Shown: one piece after another, positions 37,553 through 46,827 of the stretch
Layout of the letters: every line of letters starts with the position of its first letter
How positions within the stretch are numbered: position 1 is the stretch's first letter
NCBI GenBank assembly: GCA_913047375.1
Contig: CAJWTV010000008.1
Location: forward strand, 1 to 51,373
From: an uncultured Polaribacter sp.
GTDB taxonomy: Bacteria; Bacteroidota; Bacteroidia; Flavobacteriales; Flavobacteriaceae
Direction of reading: 5' to 3'
Length of the DNA: 51,373 bases
Made by a program: the position numbers and the translations under genes
The notes under the pieces: generated by a model
Database searches by the model: none
Told to the model about the DNA's origin: nothing
What the model saw: the letters and a program-made list of their open reading frames with translations, nothing else

Positions 37553-38815
37553 CTGAATAAAATAACTACATATCTACTTAACTTTAAAAAAAGAGCTGGA
37601 AATCATGTTTTAATTTCTACAATATTAGGTCGTTTAATTTCTTTTACTGCTTCATGGTTTGCACTTAAATTTATTGATAATAAGGAATTAGGAGTCGTTT
37701 TATTTTCTTATAATATTATTCTATTTCTTCTACCAATTAGCGGCTTTGGATTACATCAGAGCTTAATACGCTTTAGTGCTATCACAAAAGATAAAGCTGA
37801 AAAGAATACTATTTTTTTATATGTTTTAAAAAATGGAGTACTTACTTCAATCATACTAATTATAATTATAATTATAATTAGTTTTTTTATTCCTTTTCAA
37901 TTTAAAGATTCACAATTCTATATTATTTTATTATCATTTCTTATCCTACCTACTTTTTTATTAGAAGTAATAAGAGCGCAATTAAGATTAAATCATGATA
38001 ATAAAAATTATGCTTTTTCTGAAGTTTTAAATAGCTTAATTCTTTTGTTATCTATAATTATTTTAAGCTACAGCTTTGAGGAAAAAGGCTATGCAGTTGC
38101 ATTATTAATTACACCTATTATCACTTCATTTTTCTTTATTTCAAAAATAAAAATAGAATTAAAAACCATTAAAAAGATTCCTCTTTTTAATATAGCCTTT
38201 TGGAAATATGGTTTTTTTGCAAGTTTATCAAACGTAGTTACACAGCTTCTTTTTGTTATAGATATTTTATTAATTGGATATTTATTAAATAACTCAGAAT
38301 TGGTAACTAATTATAGATACATTTCATTAGTTCCATTTAGCTTATTATTCCTACCAAGAGTTTTTATAATTACTGATTTTGTAACAATCACCGAAAATAT
38401 ATTCAACAAAAAATATATCATAGAATACATTAAAAATTATTTGTCTTTATTTACAGTTATAAGTATCTTAATGACACTTTTTTGCTGGTTTTTTTCTGCT
38501 GATATTTTAATATTATTTGAAGAAAGCTACAGTCAGTATATCCTTAGCTTTAGAATATTAATTATTGGAATATCAGGAATCTTTATATTTAGAAATCTAT
38601 TTGGAAATCTTTTGTCATCAATTGGTTTCGCAAAGACAAATTACTATATAGCAATGGTCTCACTAACTATAAATATAATTTCAAACTTTTTCTTAATTCC
38701 ACTTTATGGAATTTTAGGAGCTGCGATTACTACAGCAGTTCTAATGTGGATTTCAGGTATTTTATCTGGAATGAGTTTTTGGTATTTATATACCAAAAAA
38801 TTATCTTCTAAATAG
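37553..38815 (+). CDS. Polysaccharide (Wzx-like) flippase, probable CTG start
   Basis: The frame is open from the GT4 stop to 38815 but contains no ATG, GTG or TTG before a TTG at 38045. The region upstream of that TTG clearly encodes the N-terminal third of a flippase: NFKKRAGNHVLISTILGR, LGVVLFSYNIILFLLP, ISGFGLHQSLIRFSA. The best start is CTG at 37553 (reading LNKITTYLLNF), 4 bases after the GT4 stop; ATA at 37562 is the next choice. The full product has about 420 residues with 12 or so membrane helices, normal for the MATE/PST superfamily. Starting at 38045 would remove about four helices. A substitution or sequencing error that turned ATG into CTG is possible. Confidence 0.8.
   Translation: MNKITTYLLNFKKRAGNHVLISTILGRLISFTASWFALKFIDNKELGVVLFSYNIILFLLPISGFGLHQSLIRFSAITKDKAEKNTIFLYVLKNGVLTSIILIIIIIIISFFIPFQFKDSQFYIILLSFLILPTFLLEVIRAQLRLNHDNKNYAFSEVLNSLILLLSIIILSYSFEEKGYAVALLITPIITSFFFISKIKIELKTIKKIPLFNIAFWKYGFFASLSNVVTQLLFVIDILLIGYLLNNSELVTNYRYISLVPFSLLFLPRVFIITDFVTITENIFNKKYIIEYIKNYLSLFTVISILMTLFCWFFSADILILFEESYSQYILSFRILIIGISGIFIFRNLFGNLLSSIGFAKTNYYIAMVSLTINIISNFFLIPLYGILGAAITTAVLMWISGILSGMSFWYLYTKKLSSK
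37857..37881 (+). repeat. Hexanucleotide repeat inside the flippase gene
   Basis: TAATTA is repeated about four times and encodes a run of Ile in a membrane helix. Changes by whole units would keep the frame. Confidence 0.5.
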
Positions 38816-39709
38816 CTTTAGGAAAGCAGATAAACTATTATCTTTTATTTGATGATATACTTCTGTTTCAGCTCCAAAACTTTTATAATACTTCGCGATA
38901 GATTGCATCGAAGAACCTCCAAAATTATAAATATCAAAATACTTTTGATATTTAAAAATAGCACGATCATTGGAAAACGTATTTGCACCATTATCTCTAT
39001 TTTTTAAATCACTAGCACAAACTAATTGGGTTACAGTATTTTTATTTTTTATAAAAAATGCTGCAGATATTAGTTCATCTTTATCTGAATAAATAGTGAG
39101 TAAATCTCCTGTTTTTATCTTTAAACAATATTTCATTAGTGCTAAAAGATTGTCAAAATCATACTGATTAATTTTATGAATTCTATTAGCAATATTCAGT
39201 TTAAAAAGCTCAATTAACTTCTCAGGAGTATCATTCCAATTTTCAACTAACTTTGCTACTTTGGCTTTAACTAACTCTCGCTTTCTATTTCTGTTATACC
39301 TATTAAGAATAGATTTATAATCGTCTTTTATCGATAAAAACTGAAAACTTCTTTTTAAAATTTTATTTTTAAGATTAGTGATTGAATTAAAACTATTTAA
39401 AGGTAGTTCTACAAACTTAAAATTAGTTTGTAATACTTTTAAAAAATCATTCAACTTTACATCACTATCTCTTGAATATAAGCCTAATTGTAAAATCCAT
39501 AGTGGAGGATATACATACTTAATTTTATATTTATCTCTAAACGGAATAGGCATAACAGATTCATAATCATTAAGAACCAAAGCGGACCAATTTGTGCAGC
39601 AGATGTCCAAATACCATGAAAACCCAAAGAGATTAGATTGCAAGGATTCTGAAATACATTTATCATATTTCTTGACATTTAAATCATTTCTATTAACAAA
39701 TTGTATCAT
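38801..39709 (-). CDS. GNAT-fold acyltransferase-like protein
   Basis: The 302-residue protein is recognisable only by fold pattern. An N-terminal half with WYLDICCTNWSALVLND and a C-terminal half with GDLLTIYSDKDELISAAFFI and the YNFGGSSMQSIAKYYKSFGA end resemble the FemAB-like/GNAT acyltransferases common next to surface-glycan genes in Flavobacteriaceae. It may transfer an acyl or aminoacyl group to a glycan. That is inferred. It starts 2 bases after the deacetylase-like gene, so the two form an operon, and its 3' end overlaps the convergent flippase by 15 bases. Confidence 0.7.
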   Translation of the reverse strand: MIQFVNRNDLNVKKYDKCISESLQSNLFGFSWYLDICCTNWSALVLNDYESVMPIPFRDKYKIKYVYPPLWILQLGLYSRDSDVKLNDFLKVLQTNFKFVELPLNSFNSITNLKNKILKRSFQFLSIKDDYKSILNRYNRNRKRELVKAKVAKLVENWNDTPEKLIELFKLNIANRIHKINQYDFDNLLALMKYCLKIKTGDLLTIYSDKDELISAAFFIKNKNTVTQLVCASDLKNRDNGANTFSNDRAIFKYQKYFDIYNFGGSSMQSIAKYYKSFGAETEVYHQIKDNSLSAFLKLFRR

Positions 39710-39711
39710 TT

Positions 39712-41016
39712 TTAGGAAGTAGCTATTTTTAACATGGATTCATAAAGAGTTTTCCAACCCTTCCAACGTAAATAATCACTTAAACTTTCATTATGAAACA
39801 AGGTTATAAAAGTCCCGTCAACATCTTTTACTTCATTTCTTAGATCCCTAATTCTACCTAAAGATTGTTTAGGTGTCAAATTCATATAATCGTTTAAAGT
39901 AGTATCCATTAATGCAAAAGGAAATACTTTTAATGGGGTTTGAATCTCAAAATCTAAGTCATAAAAATAAAAAGGGGTACATGTACTTGCTCTAAAACCA
40001 ACATTACTGGCATAACCCATCGAATAATCTTCTTCTATTTCTAAATCTATTAAGTTTTGATAAGTTTCAGGTAAGCTAAATCTTAAATAATGCTGCCTAG
40101 AACGTTTTACAGGTATATTAGTTATTTCTTCTAGACGTTGTTTCTCTTTTTTTAAAAGTTGGCTATTCTGCATTGTAAAATAAGATGGATGTAAACCAAC
40201 TCTTGCATAATCTACAATGGATTTTATAAGTAATCTGAATTTATTTTTTGAAGCAGAAACATTCGTGTCAAAAGTTGTATAATCAGCAATTAAAAAAAAG
40301 AATAAAGTTCTAACATTATATTTGTTTTTATATTTTAATAACTCCTCAAAGTTATTAAAAGGATCTTTTCTAATATTAATTAGTACCGCTAAACGATTGA
40401 AAATATTTAAGAAATTAAACTTATATAGATCCTTTAAAAAAGCTCCTGTAGATCTAAGTAAGCTTTTATGTTTAAAGGCAAATGCATTATCTACGTCAAT
40501 AGTAGAAATAAATTCATAATTTCTTTTTGGATAGGAGTATTCAGGAAACTTTTCTTTTAATTTAGCTAAAAACTTATAAGCCCAAATATCTATAACTGGT
40601 TTTTCTAAAAAATTATGTTCATAAGCAAGACTTTGCTCAGCAGTAAATCTACCGTGTATGTCTTTAACATGCGGTAGATATTCTTCGTATCTAGTAATTA
40701 GATAAAAGCTTGCGGCAAAAATATCATAGGGAATTGATGATTTTGATCCCGCATTAAAAAAACATATAGTTTCTTCCCATTTCGCAACATTTATCTCTAA
40801 ATCATTAACACCTTGTTCAAACATGATATTACTTGATCTTACAAAAATCTCACTACCTAAAGGACTTTTTGTGTAAGACATCTTTGGTCCGTTATGAGCT
40901 ACAAAATCCTCGATTTTAGAAGTGAAATCTATAGAGATCAATAGAATTCTTGTCAAGATATGTTTAAAAACAAATCGTATTCTAGGTGTAATTTTATGTG
41001 TGTAAATAAGTATCAA
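39712..41016 (-). CDS. Polysaccharide deacetylase-like protein
   Basis: The 434-residue protein starts MILIYTHKITPRIRFVFKHI. The N-terminal 150 residues form a flavobacterial domain of unknown function. The region from about 165 on resembles the carbohydrate esterase 4 barrel: FISTIDVDNAF supplies the paired Asp, RVGLHPSYFT a His, and RQHYLRFSLPETYQNLIDLE and ITLFHNESLSD later motifs. Not every CE4 metal ligand can be identified, so the activity is a family-based guess. No signal peptide is seen. It is the first gene of a two-gene operon with the GNAT-like gene. Confidence 0.75.
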   Translation of the reverse strand: MILIYTHKITPRIRFVFKHILTRILLISIDFTSKIEDFVAHNGPKMSYTKSPLGSEIFVRSSNIMFEQGVNDLEINVAKWEETICFFNAGSKSSIPYDIFAASFYLITRYEEYLPHVKDIHGRFTAEQSLAYEHNFLEKPVIDIWAYKFLAKLKEKFPEYSYPKRNYEFISTIDVDNAFAFKHKSLLRSTGAFLKDLYKFNFLNIFNRLAVLINIRKDPFNNFEELLKYKNKYNVRTLFFFLIADYTTFDTNVSASKNKFRLLIKSIVDYARVGLHPSYFTMQNSQLLKKEKQRLEEITNIPVKRSRQHYLRFSLPETYQNLIDLEIEEDYSMGYASNVGFRASTCTPFYFYDLDFEIQTPLKVFPFALMDTTLNDYMNLTPKQSLGRIRDLRNEVKDVDGTFITLFHNESLSDYLRWKGWKTLYESMLKIATS

Positions 41017-41065
41017 AAAAATAGGTATATCTTATGGTTTATGAAATCAGAAAATTTAATATCAA

Positions 41066-41073
41066 CAAAGCTA
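41066..41073 (-). promoter_or_regulatory. Putative promoter of the deacetylase-GNAT operon, -7 box TAGCTTTG
   Basis: TAGCTTTG on the minus strand fits TAnnTTTG exactly and predicts a leader of about 45 bases. No -33 TTG at standard spacing. Confidence 0.4.
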
Positions 41074-41354
41074 AAATAGGCATTTTCAGTATTAATTAAA
41101 TCATCTATTTGTTTTATGTATCAACTTTTTTTGTCTTATAAATTCAAGCAACCTTTTTAAATTTTAATAAAGAGATACTTGTTCGCTTGATGATATTTAT
41201 AATAAATACTGTTTTGAGAAATAAAAAGGATGAATATCCTGAAAAAAGAGCTCGTTAAATCAACTCATTTTGATTAAAGCTTGTATTAAATAATCTAAAA
41301 CAGCACAAAAGCAGTTAAAAATTAGTTTTTTTCCATTTTCTAATAAACTCTTTT

Positions 41355-41362
41355 TATATTTG
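41355..41362 (+). promoter_or_regulatory. Putative trkA promoter, -7 box TATATTTG
   Basis: TATATTTG fits the -7 consensus exactly, 25 bases before the trkA ATG. Confidence 0.5.
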
Positions 41363-41387
41363 TGTAATATTTCTATATTTTTAAAAT

Positions 41388-42734
41388 ATGAAGATTATCA
41401 TAGCTGGTGCTGGAGATGTAGGTTTTCACTTAGCTAAACTACTTTCTTACGAATCTCAGGATACGTATATTATAGATTTTGACTCAGAGAAGTTAAACTA
41501 CTTAAATAATCACTTAGATGTTATTACCAAAAAAGGTGACGCTACTTCTATTAAATTATTAAAAGAAATTGGTATTGAAACTGCAGACTTGCTAATAGCA
41601 GTTACAGATAGCCCAAATACAAATTTCACTATTAGTGTAATTGGAAAATCTTTGGGTGTTAAAAAAACAATTGCAAGAATAGACAATACAGAGTTTTTAA
41701 ATACTACTGAAATAAATTTTAAAGACTTTGGGGTGGACTTTATGATTTGCCCACAAGAGCTTGCAGCAGACGAAATTAAAATGTTACTTAATCAATCTTC
41801 ATTTAATGACACTGTAGCTTTTGAAAATGGAGTATTTAATGTAATGGGGACTTCTTTAACGTACAAATCTCCTATAGTAGATCTAACAGTTAAAGAAGCG
41901 AAGAAGAAGTTTTCTAATGTAGATTTTATTACGATTGCCTTAAAAAGAGATGGAGTCTCTCAAACTATTATCCCCCGTGGAGATACAAAATACCAAGTAA
42001 ACGATCAAGTATATTTTTCTGTTCCCAACTATAGTATAAAAAAGTTATATCCAATTATCGGGCAAGAACATTTACAAATTAAGAATGTGATGATCCTTGG
42101 AGGTAGTAGTATTGGTGAAAAAACTGCCAGAAAACTTTGCAAAGATAATTTTAAAGTAAAATTAATAGAGAATAATAGAGAAAAAGCAGAAGCACTAGCT
42201 GAAGAATTGAGTGATACTTTAGTGATTAATGGAGATGGTAGAGATCTAGAAATATTAGAGGAGGAAAATATTAGAGAAATGGATGCTTTTATTGCAGTAA
42301 CTGGTAACACAGAAACAAATATTATGTCTTGTTTAGTTGCAAAATCTAAAGGAGTTAAAAAAACAATTGCTTTAGTTGAGAACATGGATTATATAGACAT
42401 CTCTCAAGCTATTGGTATCGAATCTTTAATAAATAAAAAACTAATTGCTGCAAGTAATATTTTTAGACATATTAGAAAAGGAGAGATTTTAGCATTAGCA
42501 AACCTCCATAATATAGATGCAGAAGTTTTTGAATTTGAAGTTCAACCAAACGCAAAAATAACTCAAGAACCAATTAAAGATTTACGTTTTCCTAGAGAAG
42601 CTGTTTTTGGCGGAATTATTAGAAATGGAAAGGCATTAATGTCTTTTGGAGATATGCAAATTCAAGACGGTGACAAGGTAATTGTCTTCTGCCTTCCGGA
42701 AGCAATTAGTAAAGTCGAAAGTCTTTTTAATTAA
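41388..42734 (+). CDS. trkA: Trk potassium uptake system NAD-binding protein TrkA
   Basis: The 448-residue cytosolic protein has two RCK units. The first Rossmann domain opens with IIAGAGDVGFHLAKLL and the second with VMILGGSSIGEKTARKL near residue 228. Each is followed by a TrkA-C domain (the second near VFEFEVQPNAKITQEPIKDL). It gates the TrkH channel in response to nucleotides. Its stop lies one base before the trkH ATG, so they are cotranscribed and translationally coupled. Confidence 0.96.
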   Translation: MKIIIAGAGDVGFHLAKLLSYESQDTYIIDFDSEKLNYLNNHLDVITKKGDATSIKLLKEIGIETADLLIAVTDSPNTNFTISVIGKSLGVKKTIARIDNTEFLNTTEINFKDFGVDFMICPQELAADEIKMLLNQSSFNDTVAFENGVFNVMGTSLTYKSPIVDLTVKEAKKKFSNVDFITIALKRDGVSQTIIPRGDTKYQVNDQVYFSVPNYSIKKLYPIIGQEHLQIKNVMILGGSSIGEKTARKLCKDNFKVKLIENNREKAEALAEELSDTLVINGDGRDLEILEEENIREMDAFIAVTGNTETNIMSCLVAKSKGVKKTIALVENMDYIDISQAIGIESLINKKLIAASNIFRHIRKGEILALANLHNIDAEVFEFEVQPNAKITQEPIKDLRFPREAVFGGIIRNGKALMSFGDMQIQDGDKVIVFCLPEAISKVESLFN

Positions 42735-42735
42735 T

Positions 42736-44235
42736 ATGGGAAACCTAAATACAAAAATAATTTATCGTTTTTTAGGCATTACAGCTTTTTTGAATGGCCT
42801 GTTTATGTTTGTTGCATTTCCATTTAGTTATTTTAATAATGAAATAGAAAAATGGGGGATTTTAAATGCTGGAATTATCACTGTTTTTATTGGATGTCTA
42901 TTATACTTTTTTAACAAACCAAAAAACACAGGAATTCAAAAAAAAGAAGGTTACTTAATTGTAACTTTAGGTTGGTTAACACTAACGTTAACAGGAATGC
43001 TACCTTACCTTTTATCTGGGTCTATACCAAGTATAACCAATGCTTTTTTTGAAACAATTTCCGGTTATTCCACAACAGGTTCTTCGATTTTAACAGATAT
43101 TGAATCCATGCCAAAAGGAATTTTGTTTTGGCGAAGTATAACACACTGGATTGGTGGAATGGGAATTATTGTTCTTACGATCGCCATATTACCCCTTTTA
43201 GGAATTGGAGGTATGCAACTATTTATGGCTGAAGCACCGGGACCTTCTACGGATAAACTTCATCCAAGAATTACCGATACTGCAAAGCGCTTATACCTAA
43301 TATATGTAGTACTAACCTTTGTGGAGTTTTTATTACTTAAAGTTGCTGGTATGAGCTGGTTCGATGCCATTAATCATGCGATGTCTACCGTTAGTACTGG
43401 TGGTTTCTCTACAAAAAACGCAAATATGGCATATTATAATAATCTGCCTTTTGTTCAATATATTGTTATCTTCTTTATGATGGTCGCTGGTACAAATTTT
43501 GTTTTAACATATTTTGCATTAAAAGGGAAGCTTAGAAAAGTCTTTCAAAGCGAAGAATTTAAATATTATCTATTTGGTATAATTGGTGTTTCAATAATTA
43601 TAACAATAATAATTCTCTTTTTTCAAGACCCTAATCTGCAAACTACTATTCAGCATCCTGAAGTATTCGGAAAGAACGAGAGTGCTATAAGACATGCTCT
43701 ATTTCAAGTAACCTCTATAATAACAACTACAGGTTTTGTTTCTGCTGATTTCACAACCTGGAGTTTCTTTGCGACAGGTATCTTTTTTGCTTTATTCTTT
43801 ACAGGTGGTTCTGCGGGATCTACTAGTGGTGGAATAAAGATCGTGAGACATATTGTAATGTTAAAAAATAGTTTTTTAGAATTTAAAAAGGCACTTCACC
43901 CTAATGCTATTATTCCTGTAAGATATGACGGTAAGACTGTAAATCAGACCATTGTCTTTAACATTCTCTCCTTTTTTATTATTTACATGCTTATTTTTAT
44001 GATGGCTTCAGTAATACTAACTTTTTTAGGGTTGGACTTTTTAAGTGCGCTAGGTGCAGCGGCATCTTCTTTGGGAAATATTGGTCCCTCTATAGGTTCA
44101 GTAAGTCCTACGGAAAGCTTCTCTCATTTGCCAAGTATGGCAAAGTGGTTTTGTTCTTTTTTAATGTTAATAGGTCGCTTAGAACTTTTTACTGTATTGA
44201 TTCTTTTTACACCATTCTTCTGGAGAAAAAATTAA
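42736..44235 (+). CDS. trkH: Trk potassium uptake system membrane protein TrkH
   Basis: From the ATG at 42736 (MGNLNTKIIYRFLGITAF) the protein has 499 residues. An in-frame start inside trkA (42682) would add 18 residues without family support. The four pore loops are visible: GYSTTGSSI, STVSTGGFST, ITTTGFVS and LGNIGPSIG. WRSITHWIGGMGIIVLTIAI is the family signature. It transports K+ with TrkA as regulator. Its stop overlaps that of the convergent mpl gene by 4 bases. Confidence 0.96.
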   Translation: MGNLNTKIIYRFLGITAFLNGLFMFVAFPFSYFNNEIEKWGILNAGIITVFIGCLLYFFNKPKNTGIQKKEGYLIVTLGWLTLTLTGMLPYLLSGSIPSITNAFFETISGYSTTGSSILTDIESMPKGILFWRSITHWIGGMGIIVLTIAILPLLGIGGMQLFMAEAPGPSTDKLHPRITDTAKRLYLIYVVLTFVEFLLLKVAGMSWFDAINHAMSTVSTGGFSTKNANMAYYNNLPFVQYIVIFFMMVAGTNFVLTYFALKGKLRKVFQSEEFKYYLFGIIGVSIIITIIILFFQDPNLQTTIQHPEVFGKNESAIRHALFQVTSIITTTGFVSADFTTWSFFATGIFFALFFTGGSAGSTSGGIKIVRHIVMLKNSFLEFKKALHPNAIIPVRYDGKTVNQTIVFNILSFFIIYMLIFMMASVILTFLGLDFLSALGAAASSLGNIGPSIGSVSPTESFSHLPSMAKWFCSFLMLIGRLELFTVLILFTPFFWRKN

Positions 44236-45587
44236 ATTAAATCTTTAATCAACTCAAAATCTAGTCCCCCATAATTACCTGAACTCATAAATAATAGTAC
44301 AGTCTCTTTTAAATTTTCAGAAAATAAAAAATCTTTAAATTCTTGAGGGTTGGTATATATTATTAAATCATCATATTGAAAAGCATCTGCAATTTGCTTT
44401 TTAGTCACCTCTTTTAATTGCTTAATTTTTACTGCATCCGGTGAATAAAAGACAACAGCTTTATCAGCAAAATCAAGTGAACCTTTATACTCTGACAAAA
44501 AATCTGCATTTAAACTTGAATAAGTATGTAGCTCTAAGCATGCTAATACTTTTCTATTATTATATTGATTTTTAACGGCCCTAGTAGTCGCTTCTACTTT
44601 AGAAGGCGAATGAGCGAAGTCCTTAAAAATTACAGTATCATTATTTTCAGCAACTTTCTCTAAACGTTTGCTAGCTCCTGAAAAACTTGCAATTGCCTCA
44701 TAAAAATCATCTTCATCAATTCCCATATGTTGGCAAATCCATTTTGATCCTGCTAAATTTTGTAAATTATGTTTGCCGAAAATCTCTAGTGGTAAATCCC
44801 CTTCAGAAGTTTCTAGATATGTAACACCGTCTTTAATAAAATGATTTGGAGTTTGATAAGGATACTTCTTTATATGATTTTCTGAGCTATCAACAACTTC
44901 TTTTACATTAATATCTTCTTCATTATAAACCATAATTCCACCATTAACCATCGAGTCTGTAAAAACTCTAAACTGCTCTAAATAATTATCAAATGTTGGA
45001 AATACGTTAACATGATCCCAAGCTATACCACTTAACAAAGCAATATTTGGTTTATATAAGTGAAATTTAGGTCTCATGTCTATTGGTGAACTTAAATACT
45101 CATCACCTTCTAAAACAATAAAATCATTCTCTTCTGTTAAATGAACCATTGTTTCAAAACCTTCTAATTGAGCACCAACCATATAATCGACTTCTTTTTC
45201 ATGATAACTTAACACATGAAGTACCATAGACGTTATGGTTGTTTTACCATGAGAGCCTCCAATTACAACTCTTGTTTTATCTTTAGATTGTTCATATAAA
45301 AATTCAGGATAAGAGTAAATTTTTAATCCTAATTTTTGCGCTTCTAATAACTCTAAATTATCTTTTTTAGCATGCATTCCTAAAATAACAATATCTAAAC
45401 TAGATGATATTTTTTCAGTGAACCAACCAAATTCTTGGGGTAACAAACTATATTTTTCTAAACGAGATTTTGATGGGTTATGAATCATGTCATCACTTCC
45501 AGAAACTTGATATCCTTTTTGGTGAAGAGCAATTGCTAAGTTGTGCATTGCACTACCGCCAATGGCAATAAAGTGTATATTCATCAA
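44232..45587 (-). CDS. mpl: UDP-MurNAc:L-Ala-gamma-D-Glu-meso-DAP ligase (Mpl-type Mur ligase)
   Basis: The 451-residue Mur ligase has the N-terminal UDP-binding domain (HFIAIGGSAMHNLAIALHQK, GYQVSGSDD), the ATP loop GGSHGKTTITSMV, LEGDEYLSSPIDMRPKF and the C-terminal block FKDFAHSPSKVEATTRAV. The SAMHNLA motif and the HSPSK block separate Mpl from MurC. It reattaches recycled murein tripeptide to UDP-MurNAc. A TATTTTTA box (45605-45612) may be its promoter. It is convergent with trkH. Confidence 0.9.
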   Translation of the reverse strand: MMNIHFIAIGGSAMHNLAIALHQKGYQVSGSDDMIHNPSKSRLEKYSLLPQEFGWFTEKISSSLDIVILGMHAKKDNLELLEAQKLGLKIYSYPEFLYEQSKDKTRVVIGGSHGKTTITSMVLHVLSYHEKEVDYMVGAQLEGFETMVHLTEENDFIVLEGDEYLSSPIDMRPKFHLYKPNIALLSGIAWDHVNVFPTFDNYLEQFRVFTDSMVNGGIMVYNEEDINVKEVVDSSENHIKKYPYQTPNHFIKDGVTYLETSEGDLPLEIFGKHNLQNLAGSKWICQHMGIDEDDFYEAIASFSGASKRLEKVAENNDTVIFKDFAHSPSKVEATTRAVKNQYNNRKVLACLELHTYSSLNADFLSEYKGSLDFADKAVVFYSPDAVKIKQLKEVTKKQIADAFQYDDLIIYTNPQEFKDFLFSENLKETVLLFMSSGNYGGLDFELIKDLI

Positions 45588-45712
45588 ATAAAAATTTTGA
45601 AAGGTAAAAATACAAAAGCTTTGTATAATATTATTACTATTCTCTTTGTTTTAAAATATTGAAAAAGATTTTATTTTTAAGTCTTAAAAAAGCTACTTAT
45701 TAAGTCTTTAAA

Positions 45713-46759
45713 TTATTGGCTTCCTAATGAAACTCTTTTAGGTGTATCATTTCCATTTATAATACTTTCTGTCCCAATAGCTACTGCTTGGATTGTTTGA
45801 GTTATAACTGTCATATTTAAGGTTTCTACTTCATCTGAGACATTGTGATAATCTTTATCAACATCAATTGGGGTTGTTGAAAAGGTGTGAGAAGGCACTC
45901 CTAATCTTGCTAGAGAAGCGTTATCAGATCTAAAAAATAAACGCTCTTTCTTATATGGATCTGGAAATAATTGATAGCCAGTACCAACTAGGTTTTTTTG
46001 AACGATCTTTCCAAAATCGGAACGATCAAAGCCAGTAAGCCATGCAGTATTTGGACCAAAACTTGTTGTTTTACCAATCATTTCTAGATTAATTCCAGCA
46101 ACATATTTATCGGCATCTATTCCTTTTCCAAAATGAGTAGAACCAATTAAACCCATTTCTTCACCAGTAAAAGCAACAAAAACTATTGTTCTTTGGTTTA
46201 TATCTTGATTTTTAAAATATTCAGCTAGAGTCAAAACCCCTGTAACGCCTGAAGCATCATCATTTGCACCGTTAAAAATCAAATCTTCAGCTATATTAGG
46301 GTCTAACACAGTCTGATCTAATAATGTATCTTGTTTTTTTAGAATTCCTAGATGATCAAAATGAGCTGAAATAATTACAAACTCATTTTTTTTACTCTTG
46401 CCTTCTAAAACACCAATAATGTTACTAGCCGTAATATCTTTTTTTGTTCTTCTATTTTTAAATGTAAATGTTTGCCTGTAGGTATTTAAGTCTTTAAACT
46501 TAGAAAGTCCTATTCGTTTAAACTCATTTTCTATATAAATAGCTGCTTTTTCTATTCCTGAAGACCCTGTAGCTCTACCTTCCATTTCATCAGAAGCTAA
46601 TGTATATATGTGCTTTTTAACGATATTTGAATCTATAAACATTAAATTATTAGGAAAATCAATTTCTTTAGAAACAGTCTCTTTAGTTTCTGAATTACTT
46701 ACATTTTCACAAGAATTAATTAATATAGATCCTAAAATTAATATTATAATTTTCTTCAT
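45713..46759 (-). CDS. M28-family zinc aminopeptidase-like lipoprotein
   Basis: The 348-residue protein has a lipoprotein signal ending ILINSC (Cys17). The zinc-binding set of M28 peptidases is complete: His/Asp in ISAHFDHLG, bridging Asp in NGANDDASGV, Glu-Glu in FTGEEMGLIGS, the later Asp/Glu region NLEMIGK, and the final His in KDYHNVSDE. It probably releases N-terminal amino acids in the cell envelope. The residues after Cys (ENVSNSE) are less acidic than in the SusD lipoproteins, so a periplasmic-facing position is possible. Divergent from kdsA. Confidence 0.9.
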   Translation of the reverse strand: MKKIIILILGSILINSCENVSNSETKETVSKEIDFPNNLMFIDSNIVKKHIYTLASDEMEGRATGSSGIEKAAIYIENEFKRIGLSKFKDLNTYRQTFTFKNRRTKKDITASNIIGVLEGKSKKNEFVIISAHFDHLGILKKQDTLLDQTVLDPNIAEDLIFNGANDDASGVTGVLTLAEYFKNQDINQRTIVFVAFTGEEMGLIGSTHFGKGIDADKYVAGINLEMIGKTTSFGPNTAWLTGFDRSDFGKIVQKNLVGTGYQLFPDPYKKERLFFRSDNASLARLGVPSHTFSTTPIDVDKDYHNVSDEVETLNMTVITQTIQAVAIGTESIINGNDTPKRVSLGSQ

Positions 46760-46803
46760 TTTTATTTGATTTTAAAAGGTTAAATATAGCTAATTTAATT
46801 TCG

Positions 46804-46811
46804 TATTTTTG
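46804..46811 (+). promoter_or_regulatory. Putative kdsA promoter, -7 box TATTTTTG
   Basis: TATTTTTG fits TAnnTTTG exactly, 16 bases before the kdsA ATG. No -33 TTG at standard spacing. Confidence 0.45.
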
Positions 46812-46827
46812 TTCAAAATATTTACAA

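Larger units (their letters stand above)
41017..41387. other. Divergent intergenic region, deacetylase-like gene / trkA
   Basis: This 371-base AT-rich stretch has no credible gene. It holds a TAGCTTTG box on the minus strand (41066-41073), a TATATTTG box on the plus strand (41355-41362) and a small hairpin (AGGAT / ATCCT near 41230). Otherwise nothing was recognised. Confidence 0.6.

Noticed and set aside
37857-37881. Phase-variable simple repeat or CRISPR-like repeat
   Set aside because: The unit is 6 bases and in frame, so slippage would not switch the gene off, and there are no spacers.
42682-42735. Longer TrkH start inside trkA
   Set aside because: The extra 18 residues overlap trkA coding sequence and have no family counterpart. 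The ATG at 42736 directly after the trkA stop is a better start.
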